From positions 17,797,209 to 17,861,208 of the forward strand of contig OZ038321.1 in assembly GCA_964035795.1 (NCBI GenBank): 64,000 nucleotides of DNA, given 5' to 3'. Numbering within the stretch: position 1 is the first letter of the stretch; every line of letters starts with the position of its first letter. A program made the position numbers and the translations under genes. Below the pieces are notes generated by a model. That model saw nothing but the letters and a program-made list of their open reading frames with translations, was not told the DNA's origin and did not search any database. Below are positions 15,001 to 25,603 of the stretch, piece by piece. Source of the DNA: Pterobdella sp. o SKG-2022. Its lineage: Eukaryota > Annelida > Clitellata > Hirudinida > Piscicolidae.

Positions 15001-18000
15001 AAAAATTTTTTTTTAAAACTGTTTCACTTATTTCTGTATAAAAAATTCAAACGAGAATCTACTTTTTTTGAAACTAACAACTTAACATTTTTTTTTACCC
15101 AAAACTGTTGTATACAACAATTGTTGTCTAAGCCTTGCGTAATTAATATTGAATGTAGTTTTTAGAGGTCCAATGAATGTCATTGTGATTTTAAAACTAG
15201 AAAGAACTTGAAAATAAAAACAAAAACAACTTCAAAACTTATATCATAGTGTATTGGATTCACACTTTTTTTAAATAACGCATTTAACTTTTTTTTTTGC
15301 AAAAATATTCATCCAATCCATCAAAGTCCTGATTAATCGATTAATTTCATTCCAAAGAATCATCACTACAGAATTCAGAGCAGCAAAACTTCAAAAAAAC
15401 TTTTGCTTTTAAATACTGTACAATCCAGATAAATAAGCGCAATTAATCTTTTAAATAAAAACTCAAAAAACATATCAATAATTTCATGTTTCTCCTCCAG
15501 GCATTTTTTTGAGATGAATATTTACATGTGAAGAGATCATAAATTGATCTACGTATTCATTGAAAGCCCTCAATGTTCCTATATTATTATTACTCTATTA
15601 CTACCATTGCCAATAGAAATTTAAGAATAATCATATCCACAGTTATAACTTTTAAAAATATCAGATTACCATTTTTAAGAAAATATTTGATTTATTTAGT
15701 TTTCAAGCATCTAAGCAATATATTTACAGCTTGATTTTATTTCGATGAAACATATATTTTTTAAATTTCTTCATACTTTAATATATTTCAAGTGATTTTC
15801 ATACTCTGTATGTGGGATTTCTCTGTTGATGGCCATGAAGATGCAGTTGACTAAGATGACCAACATAACGCATAAGCTGAAAAACGTGGCATGGAAGGTT
15901 AAGGAAAACTTGGGTCTGCGATGTTTTACTTGCTATTTTAAACAAGCTTTTCGTCATTTTCATTTAAAAAAATGGATAGTTTGAAGTATTTTTAAAAATA
16001 TATAATTGCTTTTCCAATTTTAAAAATTTTATCAAAGCAAAGTTTATATCTTGATCAGTTTAAAATATTTAAAATAACGACAAACAAGAATCCACGATAA
16101 CGCCTTAGAGCTATAATCCAATAAAATTACAAAATGCTTGTAAGCGTTGTATTAAAAATATAGTGCTTTTAATGTTGATTTTAAAGTTGTTTTAGACCAT
16201 ATTACATACATAAAACAAATTTCAGAAACATTCAGCTGTAAGCGATCATTAAAAGGATATGGATGGGTGAGGATGTAAATAGCGATTCGACGTACAGGGT
16301 TGAAAGGACTCAAAAAGAAAAAACCATTGGAAGCACTGAAACGGAAGATTGTTTTGTCTTTGGCAACGACAACAAACGTCTGTAGAAGAAAATGATATGT
16401 GAAGTTTCAATTGATTTTGTATTTTTTTATGAAGGTTTTTTTTATTTTATACAATAGCGTTTTTGAAAAAAATAAAAATCTTAATGTAGCTTCAGTTTTT
16501 AACTTCATTGATTTTTGATTTGAAATATCAAAATTTTCAATTGAAATTTAAAGTTGTTTTTAACCAGTAACTTTCAAAGTTTAAAATATTTTAAGGAAGA
16601 GTTTTGAACGTTTCTGATGATAAATATAATCAATGTATGCTTTTTTACTTACGTCTAAACAATTTTTTGAAACTCAACTAACAAAACAGACGAGTCTTTA
16701 ATTACTAATATCATCAAACTTTGGTTGAAATTTTCAACAAAAGTTTCTAAACTTTCGTTAAAATTCTATTAAAGAGCTGCATTTTTAAATAAATTTTTTT
16801 ACCATTGAAATCCTTTATAAAGAAAACATAAAAACATGGTCATAGCAATATTTTTGCCTTTTAAATGCCGGGTAAGCTCGACCCGGCAAGAAAGGTATAT
16901 CAATTTCACACTTAAAGCTTCAAAACGTGATTATAGAATCTGGTTGCAAATATGAACAATGCAAAAAAATTCTCAATACTACTATTGTTTTCTTAATTAT
17001 CTTCGACATTGGTGTATTTCATAAATGTTTATCTTTATTACTCCAATTATATATAACTACAATATATAACTGTTATATAACTATTGTAACAAAATTTTTG
17101 TGTTTGTTTTTTCCTTGTTGAAACTCACATATTTGTTCTGATAATACTCATCGAAATCTTCAATGGGCATTCCACACATGTCAGGAGGGAAGTCACCCAT
17201 CTTACTAGGCAGAGTCATCCCCTGCATCAGTAAAGGGTTGGGTCGCGGCTTGTCCTCGTCTGAAATTTTTTGTTCTGAAGCATTTTCATTTTGCTGCTCC
17301 TGCAGTTTGAAAGATGAGTTATGAATTAATCAGCTTAAATTGGATTTAATTAATGAAATAAATGATTCATGAGATATTTTTAAATATTCCATTTTGAGCT
17401 TTGTCAAATGGCTTGAAAGTTTCAAAATTACTTTTTAATAATAAATTCAGCTTGTAAATTACATCCAAATATCTAAAAAAATAATTCAAACGCAGAGTAA
17501 AATGACCAAAAACGCCAGGGTTTGTTTTCAAAAGTTGTAAAACTCACTCGAATATACGTCATCTGCCTTTGAATTTTTCTTTATTTGCTTTAGATGCCAA
17601 AAATAGCTTCTTTGAAGCATTTTTACTTCGTATTCATTGAGCTTTTTGCACTCAATGGCGCTCATTCCTTCATATCTGGCTGAACTATATATAATCTTCA
17701 TTGTGTTTGTATAAGTTGTGTGGGGTTTTTTAGCAGCGTGTCTGGTTAAGATTCAATTTGTAACCTGTCTATTTTAAATCATGTTTCTGTTAAAAACCAT
17801 TGTTTTATTGATGTTTTGATGTTAGCTAAATTATATAGTCAAAACATTTGTTTTTGACAATGAATTTTTATAACTTGATTTTTTAATATTTATATTCCAT
17901 TTTGAGCAGTTCAAACTTTCAAGTCTTAAGTATATCAACTTATCGAACTTTTAAAAAAATATAATTTCGTCAAAAATATTTTGATATCTCTAAAGACCTC

Positions 18001-19577
18001 AAGCCTATTTCTTCATAAAAGTTAAGACTGAAATCCAACAATAGACAAAGACCGAGTAATGTATAATATAATGAAGGATATAACTTAAATTGAACTTTAC
18101 CGTCGTTAAACATCCTTTGAATTCACTATTCACTTGGAACACGTTCAATCCATTGAAAATTTCCACACAATGGCATTGATTCTCAAGTTGGGCTTGCGTA
18201 TAACATTCTTCACGCCTCCAAACATGCCATCAATGTTATTCTATTGTATATTCTTGAATCTACATCCGTAAATAATTGTACAGTATTTTTTTTTAGCATT
18301 CAATAATGACCGCTAGAAATACGATAACTTTATAACATGAGTTATGGGCTGAATGTTGATCCAGAACGAAGCAAGTTCTTTGCGTTTAAAAAATCGCTTT
18401 TCATATAGCTAGCTTCTAACTTTGTTATTTAATTAAAAGTTTTTATGAGAACTAAAATTTTAATTTCAAACTTTTCCAAGCTCTTGATATTTTTCCAATT
18501 TTAATATGAAATTTTTTCAAAAAGATTATTTTATCTGTCGTTCTTTTTTTAAGATAAACTTTGTTTCGGTTTTTTCAGATCTATTCACAATGAACTTTTA
18601 ATATTTTTGGAAAAGTTGGAAATATTTACACAAAACATACGGTTAGAAACAAATGAAAGAATTTTTTATTTTATTTTAGAACTTTCAAGTTATATTTTAT
18701 CAACTAGTATTCTTGCTCAATTTTTAGTAATTTCACCTGTAAAACTTGTGTAATGCTTTAATCCAAAAACAATAAAACCCTTTTTTCATATAATCGATAT
18801 TTTCACCATCTTTTTGCATGTGTTTCTTCAATGCTTTATGTGTACTTTATTACTTATTCACATGGAAAAAAATATACAAAAATTTGATTCTACTCATAAT
18901 GGATAACTTACATTATATTTTTTTTCTTTTTTATTCGAGGTTTTATGAATCTTTTGAGAAGTTTTAATTAAGCAAATTAACAGTTGTGATTTAATTGTGG
19001 GAATTAACAAGCGAGTTTGAAATGTTTTTTTAACGAGACAACTTTTTAATAACTTCTGAAACTTTTTGCATTATTTTGAAATGATTTAGACATTCTAAAT
19101 TGTGAAACGATTTTTTATATGATCTGATAGAGCATTTCTTGGAGGTATTTTCAAATAGGAGTTGTAAACGTTTTAACAAATTTTCATTTTATATTGACTA
19201 GTATTTTTACAATTTATATTGAATTTATAGCTTATTCCTTAACGATGAAGTAATTGAATAAAAATTATTCATTTCCTGATTCTCCTTCATCGGCTCCATT
19301 CGATATACTTACTCATTCATATTAAGATTGAGTGTCTACTTTATTTTTTCGATTAAATACCTCAGAAAAATTCATCCCCACCTTTTTCAAACATTGAAAT
19401 CATAATAGCATATTTATAATTCTATATAAAAAAATTCCTCAAAATAACGTAATCAATTACTTTAGCAAGTTTTTCTTCTTGGATTCGTTTTCGAATTTTG
19501 GTCATCGACTCTCTTGTGAAGAGACGAAACATTGGCGGGTGACTGATGCGCACGCCATTGATGCCTCTATATTCCAT
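1..19577 (-). CDS. Voltage-gated sodium channel alpha subunit, 5' part (16 exons, gene continues past base 1)
   Basis: This is a pore-forming Nav channel of the para/Nav1 type. Such channels are plasma-membrane proteins of four six-helix domains that carry the action-potential sodium current. The exons read on the minus strand are 19577-19461, 17299-17129, 16379-16261, 15885-15805, 14542-14414, 11548-11454, 10778-10662, 8769-8715, 7686-7545, 7353-7189, 5416-5201, 4968-4559, 3727-3652, 1319-1217, 478-231 and 86-1. All junctions keep phase, giving about 776 residues without a stop. The order is cytoplasmic N-terminus, domain I S1-S6, I-II linker, then domain II S1 and part of S2. Key motifs are [18 protein letters not shown] (S4), TQDYWENLY (P-loop, with the Asp of the DEKA filter) and [17 protein letters not shown] (S6). 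The other three filter residues lie outside the window, so a DSC1/Nav2-type relative is not formally excluded. Family identity is near certain; the exact start and the small linker exons are less so. Confidence 0.96.
231..478 (-). CDS. Nav exon 15: pre-domain II and S1
   Basis: The exon encodes [15 protein letters not shown], then WYKFAHI and [20 protein letters not shown], the domain II S1 helix, and ends KYGNY at a GTGAGT donor. The S1 match is unmistakable. The acceptor is TATGCAG at 480-479. Confidence 0.94.
1217..1319 (-). CDS. Nav exon 14: I-II linker with DNPF motif
   Basis: The exon starts after a CATTTTCAG acceptor and encodes [12 protein letters not shown] and then [19 protein letters not shown] matches the para linker (HDNPFIEP). 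It ends in phase 1, which joins cleanly to the domain II exon. Confidence 0.8.
1320..3651. other. Nav introns with no recognised content
   Basis: This and the other large Nav introns (479-1216, 5417-7188, 8770-10661, 11549-14413, 14543-15804, 17300-19460) are AT-rich homopolymer-dense DNA. Apart from the two candidate exons in the last of them and a short hairpin in intron 2, I see no repeats, genes or RNA genes in them. Weak open frames on either strand have no homology or splice support. Confidence 0.5.
3652..3727 (-). CDS. Nav exon 13: small I-II linker exon
   Basis: A 76-base open stretch lies between a CCCGCAG acceptor and GTGATT and encodes [18 protein letters not shown]. It has no clear homologue. 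It was chosen because it is the only stretch I found that converts phase 2 into the phase 0 the next exon needs. Confidence 0.68.
4559..4968 (-). CDS. Nav exon 12: I-II linker, long exon
   Basis: The exon encodes 136 codons with [10 protein letters not shown] at the start and [15 protein letters not shown] later. These match the para linker landmarks SLPGSP and PYADDS.AVTP in the right order. The middle is Gln/Asn-rich. It ends at a GTAAGC donor in phase 2. Confidence 0.9.
5201..5416 (-). CDS. Nav exon 11: I-II linker, first part
   Basis: Seventy-two codons begin [12 protein letters not shown] and continue the acidic helix after S6. RRMS is a candidate basophilic kinase site. The acceptor is TTTCCAG. 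The donor GTTTGG is weak and was chosen because it keeps phase 0. Confidence 0.85.
7189..7353 (-). CDS. Nav exon 10: domain I S6
   Basis: Fifty-five codons encode [12 protein letters not shown] and [20 protein letters not shown] (S6 with the Asn hinge), followed by an acidic cytoplasmic helix. The acceptor is CAACAG. The chosen donor is GTTGGT, the one that keeps phase 0 into the next acidic exon. Confidence 0.95.
7545..7686 (-). CDS. Nav exon 9: domain I pore loop
   Basis: The exon encodes [20 protein letters not shown] and then [15 protein letters not shown]. The Asp is the first DEKA filter residue. The next residue is Tyr, an aromatic that in other Nav channels goes with tetrodotoxin sensitivity (inference). 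It ends at GTAAAA in phase 0. Confidence 0.96.
8715..8769 (-). CDS. Nav exon 8: short domain I turret
   Basis: A 55-base exon encodes [17 protein letters not shown]. The ICGDSGSQC motif corresponds to LCGNSSDAGQC of vertebrate channels. It joins S5 to the pore exon with matching phase on both sides. The turret is much shorter than in insects or vertebrates. An additional unseen exon would have to enter and leave in phase 1. Confidence 0.82.
10662..10778 (-). CDS. Nav exon 7: domain I S4-S5 linker and S5
   Basis: The exon encodes [17 protein letters not shown] and then [16 protein letters not shown], the S5 helix. The acceptor is GCAG and the donor is G|GTCATT, in phase 1. Confidence 0.95.
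11454..11548 (-). CDS. Nav exon 6: domain I S3-S4 voltage sensor
   Basis: The exon encodes [18 protein letters not shown] and [15 protein letters not shown] falls at every third position of S4 (R, R, R, K), as needed for voltage sensing. It has a GTGAGT donor and phase-2 to phase-1 boundaries. Confidence 0.96.
14414..14542 (-). CDS. Nav exon 5: domain I S2-S3
   Basis: The exon encodes [18 protein letters not shown] (S2 and its acidic partner to the gating charges) and [14 protein letters not shown] (S3 with the conserved Asp). It has a GTGAGT donor. The junctions complete Glu on entry and Ala on exit. Confidence 0.96.
15805..15885 (-). CDS. Nav exon 4: domain I S1
   Basis: Eighty-one bases encode [19 protein letters not shown], helix S1, then the S1-S2 loop INREIPHTE. 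The exon enters after an AC acceptor and leaves at a GTATGA donor in phase 2. Confidence 0.95.
15886..16260 (-). other. U12-type AT-AC intron of the sodium channel gene
   Basis: On the minus strand the intron begins ATATCCTTT at 16260 and ends in ..CCAC at 15886. The sequence TTCCTTAAC, an exact U12 branch-site consensus, lies at 15906-15898, about 13 bases before the 3' end. Joining CC to GTTTTTCAGC restores HPFFSL, matching the family (HPLFSL). Vertebrate Nav genes have an AT-AC intron at this same place before S1. Confidence 0.95.
16261..16379 (-). CDS. Nav exon 3: pre-S1 segment, ends at a U12-type donor
   Basis: The exon encodes [17 protein letters not shown] followed by [16 protein letters not shown], the highly conserved stretch before domain I S1. 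It ends after CAT CC in phase 2, directly before ATATCCTTT. The reading frame allows no GT donor at this point. Confidence 0.95.
16866..16888. repeat. Perfect 8-bp GC-rich hairpin in Nav intron 2
   Basis: TGCCGGGT and ACCCGGCA flank a 7-base loop. It is conspicuous in an AT-rich intron. Its function is unknown; it may be chance or a remnant of a repeat. Confidence 0.5.
17129..17299 (-). CDS. Nav exon 2: cytoplasmic N-terminus
   Basis: The exon has 57 codons between a CTGCAG acceptor and a GTGAGT donor, phase 0 at both ends. It encodes an acidic stretch, then [17 protein letters not shown]. This is the counterpart of the insect para segment (FPPEL..TPLEDIDP.Y) that precedes domain I. Confidence 0.93.
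17548..17701 (-). CDS. Unidentified candidate exon inside Nav intron 1
   Basis: On the minus strand an open frame from ATG 17701 reads [20 protein letters not shown] and continues about 31 more codons to DDVYS, ending exactly at a strong GTGAGT donor in phase 1. The frame is also open about 16 codons upstream of the ATG. GC content and codon mix look more coding-like than the flanks. Phase 1 does not fit Nav exon 2 (phase 0), so it is not a simple alternative Nav exon. I recognise no family. It could be part of a nested gene or chance. Confidence 0.3.
18101..18224 (-). CDS. Unidentified Cys-rich candidate exon inside Nav intron 1
   Basis: The minus-strand open frame includes [19 protein letters not shown] and ends KGCLTT at a GTAAAG donor. 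It has four cysteines and lies in a patch richer in G and C than the surrounding intron. The acceptor is unclear. It lies about 400 bases upstream (minus sense) of the other unidentified exon at 17548-17701. I recognise no family. Confidence 0.22.
19461..19577 (-). CDS. Nav exon 1: start codon and N-terminus
   Basis: The exon encodes 39 codons and contains the family's N-terminal signature [10 protein letters not shown] followed by a basic/acidic helix. ATG at 19577 is the first Met after an in-frame TAA about 42 bases upstream. A second Met directly before FRLFTRES could also serve. It ends at a GTAATT donor in phase 0. GTGAGT lies immediately before the ATG and could itself be a donor, so the 5' end may be alternatively spliced. 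Confidence 0.8.
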
Positions 19578-21834
19578 ACTCACCCTGTCCTGGTGCTCCT
19601 CTTTCGTTTAGCTCACAGAGTTTGGAGTGAACTTTATGGTTTGTGAGTTTTTATTTGAAAATGATAGATGTTTTTAATAAAATTACATAGAAGAAAAAAT
19701 GTTTGTTTTTTAGATGCATAAACATATGTATATGTGGTATATATGTATGTTTCTATGTAGCATCTGCTGTCTCAATGAAATATTACTTCAAAAATTTGAA
19801 TGATTTCAACTTATTGAAAAGAATTGAAATTTTTTTTAGATTTGAGATAACAGATTGTTTTTGAACATGTTTTGGAAAGAATTTTTTTGGCCTTCAAACT
19901 TACAACTAACCTACAAGCCTTTAATAATTTAAAATCCTAGTTTTGATTTAATCCTGAATGATATCTGAATTTCAATATTTGAAAGTCTTCTTGAACGACC
20001 AATTCAAAAAATATCAATTTCTTATCAAAGCCGATTTCCTCATAAAAAAATTTTTTTTCGAAATAACGGTCGTAAAAAGATAAAAAATTTAATTTAAAAC
20101 ATTTTCATTTTTTTCGTTTCTATACAACATGCAAGTTGAAAAAATTTCATCTTAAAGTATAAAAAGATGATTTTTCTTATAAAAAAACAACTCATTCATT
20201 CCAATACATAATTTTGAAGTTGGGTATTTTTTAGTATTTTTAACATTATGATTTCAAAGCACAACGTTAGAGCTTCATTTTATTTGTAATTTTGAAATGC
20301 AACAAGCGGAAATAAGAATTTTACCAGTATAGAGTGAATGAATTCTAAAGTAAAACTGTGTTTATATTTAAAATAACCAAAATATTTCTTTGACATAACT
20401 TATCAAGCTCACGTCAAAAATTTCTTATTTCAATGTTGAATTATTAAAAAAAAAGTACTGTAACAAAAATAACTGATAAGAATTTTTAATACAAAAAAAA
20501 ACTGAATTAATTTGTTGAATCACATTAATATCGAATATTTTCCATAGACAAACAACCAAACTTAATTGCTGCCAACGGAAACTGTTTATGTTCCCCGACT
20601 AATTAGGCTCTACCCTCCGAAGTTGTCTCGCATTTATTATCTCTACATTGCTGTAATTTTTTATACAAGCTTGCGTCATAATATGACAAAAATTGCATAG
20701 AAGTTTTTATTGAAAACAGTTTTCAATTTTTGATAATTTCATCATAAGATTTTGAGGGTTTTTGCTTCAGTTTTGTGCGTCTATACAAGCAAACTCAATA
20801 TTTTTAATGTCTGTTCTTTATGAAATTTTTGAAACCCATATAACTATTTCATTGTTTTGTGAGAAAATCCTCAAAAATAACAACTTAGTATGAGTTTGAA
20901 AATTTTATTTCGCTTTTATGCACAACGAATCGGATTTAAGAAAATAAAAACAACGATTTGTGAGTTGAATTCACAAAGTCAGCATGATACTCTTCAATGA
21001 ATATATCTTTTTTCATATTATCTGAGCATCTTCAAAATACTAATTCCACGGATTTTTTTCAGTTTTGTTTCACTTTCATTATAAAATGCCCTATGATAAA
21101 TACAATTTAATATCTTTTTGGTTTTTTATAGAAAAAAAACTAACTTTTGAGTAGAATAAAAAAGAATGAATAAACAACTCTATTTTTCAATAAGTTTGGT
21201 TTTGAAAAACATTTATACTATAAATACACATTAAATAATTCAAACAATGAACATTCGTACTTGTTCATGCTATTTATGCAACCAAAAGCTTCTACAAAGT
21301 GAAAAAATAAATGAAATGTTTACTATTTAAATTAGCAACGGTTGATTTGGAAAACTCTTGTTTATTGTACACTTAAAAATGCTATTCAAACCTTTGAAGA
21401 AAATTGCATTATTGTTTCAGTTTTTTTTTGTAATGTCTTTAGTTTAATTTGTAATAACATTTTCTAAATTATATTGTTTCTTAATTACTATCTAGACTTG
21501 ATACAAACTGACCTATAAAAAAAAAAGATCTCATCATAAATAGAGATCTTCATATTTTATTGATAGTTTTAAATTTTCCTGATCAAATATTCAAGAGCAA
21601 AATATGGGATGTTTCCAAAGCAAACATCCACATGTTTATCAGAACAAAATCATCGAACTCCAATCGTCGTAATGAAATTTATAATTAATTCTACTGAAAT
21701 ATATTGGAAATAAAAATCCCCTTTTTGAACTATGAAACAAAAAATCATAGTCAAAATTACGTAACTGAAACTGAAATGTATTTAGTTTTGTTACTATCAA
21801 AAAAAATTATGTAATTAGTGTCTTTTTCAGTAAT
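19578..21834. other. Upstream region of the sodium channel gene, no gene seen
   Basis: AT-rich DNA upstream of the Nav start codon. A block of more mixed composition lies at about 20,560-20,660. It could be a 5' untranslated exon or a regulatory element of the channel gene, but no splice or promoter signal settles it. Confidence 0.4.
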
Positions 21835-22340
21835 GATCTGTCACCATTTTGGCTGATGTCTCATGGCCTGCTTTTCCATCGATTCGCTGACGACATCATT
21901 TTTTTTTCACTAGTTTCTTACTTACTTGCTTTCTAAAAATTATCTCTGTTTTTTTGGTTTTAACTTTCAGTTTTTTGATCTTCAACTTTAATTGAACTCT
22001 AGCAAAAAAAAATTTTGTTTGCAGTAGCCATTATTTTCAATCAAATTACAATCTCTTTTTTGACTTTCAAATTATTGTCTCCAAACTCATAGTTTTCACT
22101 CTCGACTCCGTTTTTTAATTCTCTTATTCCTTCTCATTAACAATACAACCTTTCAACTTTTATTTACAAACCATAAAATAGATACATGAGTTTTTACCAC
22201 TTTCGACTACTAATGACTTCAGAAGCCATATTTAGGTTGCACTACTGTGAAAACCTTTTATAGTGGTCTGCCAAACTATCTTGCGAATAAACCCTTATTT
22301 CTCACAGACCATGCAACTAAAATGTTTTTAACATTATTTG
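21835..22340 (+). mobile_element. Degraded CR1/L2-like LINE fragment
   Basis: The text around 21,880 encodes a relic of the reverse transcriptase box (HRFADDII). Near 22,260 the sequence reads GLPNYLANK. Both match, in the same order, parts of the better LINE at 57.3-60.1 kb (its SSLITSLFH and GQPNYLLCK regions), including a shared 12-base run. Frames are broken and the ends cannot be fixed. Confidence 0.45.
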
Positions 22341-24970
22341 CGCCTGTCTTTATCGTTTTTCTCAGCTACCAGTTTTCTTCAGTTTCCAGTTCAAACATTT
22401 TGTTGCTCATATCTTAAGCTGGCCAATCTGCTATTTCTAAAATGTTTTATTATACATACTCATGGAGTGCTTTGATTATTACGTTTTTGTCTATACTACA
22501 TCAAGCAGACTTGAAATTTTTTCTAAATCTCTCATTTATTCACCAAACCCACGTTTGTGACTAAACGGCGTTTATCACCATTCTCCAAATATTTTCCGCA
22601 AATTTTTAAAACTCTTAGGCACAATAGTTTTTATTTATAATTGCTCACACGTTTTTAGCGCTTAGGAAACAAACGCTCTTTGAAAACTGCCAGCTGTATA
22701 AATCATGGAATGATACTAGTTACGCCCATATATTAAGATTTGCTTTGAAAAACGAGAAATCTTAAGTATTCATTACAAATGCTATAATAAACTTTTATTA
22801 TACCACCAGGAAAAAAAATTATTTCTTAAATATTACCAAAATGTTTGTCAACTGTTTGTTTTCAGAGCCATTTTGTTTTTATTTTATTTTATTTGTTTTT
22901 CAATGCCTTTCAACTTCGAATATTTTTTCCATTTATTTATAATAATTATTAAAGATTAATTCATGTTAAAACTTTGTATCAAAAATGTATTAAAAACCGT
23001 AAACACACATTACGAGGCATCGGGTTATTCTATTAATAAAATGCATTTAACGTGTGTTCATAAATTATTCAACAATCTCGACTCTCTAAAAATTCAACAT
23101 GTACAAAACATTATTGAAAATAATATTCCATTATTTCGTTCACAATAAAGATTATATATTTCTATTCACTCTTTCAAGGAATTATTCAAGCTTTCTATCT
23201 GTCAATGAAGAGTCCTTGGGATGTTTACGGATCATCGTTCGTGCGGTATTGTATGGCAGAAGTAATATGAGATGATATAGCCTTAAATGTATGATGTATA
23301 AAAACCATATATTTTCAGTGTATATAATGTATAGAAGCTAACATGTTAAATTGTATAGCATTATTTAAAAGATTTTATATCTCTTTTATGATATTTGTTT
23401 TTGGTACATTGAATATGTTCGGATAGCTTTTTAATATAATGATTATAATAGGGGTCTCATGAAACTATTTAGGTTCTCAAGCCTGTCTCATTGCATGTAT
23501 TTTGTGTTAAAAGTGTTTTTTAATTTTTTGATTCAATGCGTATAATAATGTGACAAAGTTGAATTTTTTTTTAAATAAAAATTTTGAAATTCAATTTGAG
23601 ACTGGAAACAAAGAACTATTACTTAATAATATTTGACCAAAAGTATTTAAAAGTTATTGTGGTTTGAATTTCGCCTGATACCAAACTTTGAAGCAGTATT
23701 CAAGAAAATAAAATTAAGGAACTTCAGGCTTTTAATATTTTCTATGAATAATATTTAATGGGTTATTATGATAATAATGGGAAAATACCTTTGGAGTTAA
23801 TGTTAAGATAAATCTTTCTTTTCTTTTCAATATTTCAAGCAATATTTCCCGGCTTTTAGTACCATTTTTAAACTATTAAAGTAAATTATAACAAATTGAT
23901 AGAACGAAAATCATTCAAAATTAAATAAAAATAATTATCTGATTAATATCAAAACCACTTAATTTCCACGTTTTTCAAATATTGTTCATTTCAAATTTAA
24001 AACATCCGTTTAAAATTTTAAAAAAAGTAAAAATTTTTAAACCAAGTTTTATAATATTTCTTGAATATCCTTTTTTATTTATATTCAATGTCAACTGAAT
24101 TCAAAATTAAATCTGTTTTGGCCAAGTACAGTTCCAAATTCCGTACACTTCCTACATACCGTACACTCTTATACATACTCAAACAAAACTTCACATATAT
24201 ATAGAGGTTGCTTATATATCCAAAAAAAACATTTAAAATATAGTTCTTTGTGAGTATAATTTAAAAAGTGACATGAAATATTTTATAAAAATTAGTATTC
24301 AATTAATAGTATTAAACATTTTTTTTTCAAAAAAATACGGAATATTCAATAAGAAATTAATCAAAGGTTATTGAAAAGTTTACAGAACAAAAATTTTCAT
24401 TAAACACCACATTTAATTTAGTGGTGCAATGATGAATAGATTTGTTCATTGTCTCAAAAGATAATATTGACTTTTTTGTCATTGATAAAATGAGATTCGA
24501 TAGAAATTAAAAAGTTTTCTTGAATTATTGAACTACAAACAAAAATATTTATGAATAAAAGCTCAAAAGTAAAAAAAATCTCCTCAAAATATAGATATTC
24601 AATAGCAAAAACTGAGTTAGTAAAATGTGGATAAAAAAACAGCAATAATAATAATTCTGTTATCAAAAAAATAAAACTATTCTTATATTTTCATACATCC
24701 TGAGATTAGTTTGCACAAAACTTTTCATTTTTTCAAAAATAAACTTGAAATTTATTGAGTCTGAAGCTTATTTTTTTGAAATAAGATTTGAGAGTACTTA
24801 CGAAATATTTGAAAAAAATGGTCAAAATTAATTTAGATAAACGACTCTTGAGAAGAGTCTTTTAAATGAAAAGTATCGAAAACTTTTTCCTTAATTAATA
24901 TAATTCGTAATGAAAATTTTTTAAATTCATGAATATAATAGTGATCCTTGTTAGCATTATTCTTTAGATC
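22341..24970. other. Intergenic AT-rich DNA, nothing recognised
   Basis: The only sizeable open frame (22,963-23,148, plus) gives 61 residues rich in Asn, Ile and Lys with no recognisable motif. I do not call it a gene. Confidence 0.5.
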
Positions 24971-25603
24971 AGACATTGAACAGTAGTTCGTCTATGGATA
25001 ATGATGATGAGAGTTCTCCGATCTTCAGTTCGGAGACATGACGTTATTTTTTTTCCATACTTGTCTATCAGCCATAGCATTACGTAATTCGTTAGAAGTC
25101 AGTCCTGTGTCTTTTTGAAATATGTCTTTCTTGGACGACCTCTTCTAAGACTCTCTTCCGGCTTCTGGAACAACAGAGTTTTTGTAGGCTCGTTGTGCCG
25201 AGCTACATGTCCAGCAAGCGCTAAACGTCTTCTTTTGATTATGGTAGACAACTTTGGAATTTGACCGTATAGCTAGGCGTTCGATAGGCGGTCCCTCCTG
25301 AAAATATTTTTAACTCTTCGGAGCATGTGAGTATAAGTGCCATCAACTTTCTTCACTGCAGCATTGGTCATTACCTAGGATTCACACCCGTATAGCATTA
25401 TGGACTCTACAGTAGATTTAAAAATCCTAATTTCGTTTTTTTGGTAATGCGAGAGTTCCAGATTTCTTCTAAAGAGTTGAGAGCATCACATGATTTTTCG
25501 ATTCTGGCGTTGATATCTTGAGAAAAGTTGGTGTAACCTCTCAAGTAAAGAAAATCATCAACCTTTTCAATTTCATCACCATTCATAGCATGAATATGAC
25601 TCT

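Noticed and set aside
22963..23148. 61-codon plus-strand open frame
   Set aside because: No homology, no start context and AT-rich. Not enough to call a gene.
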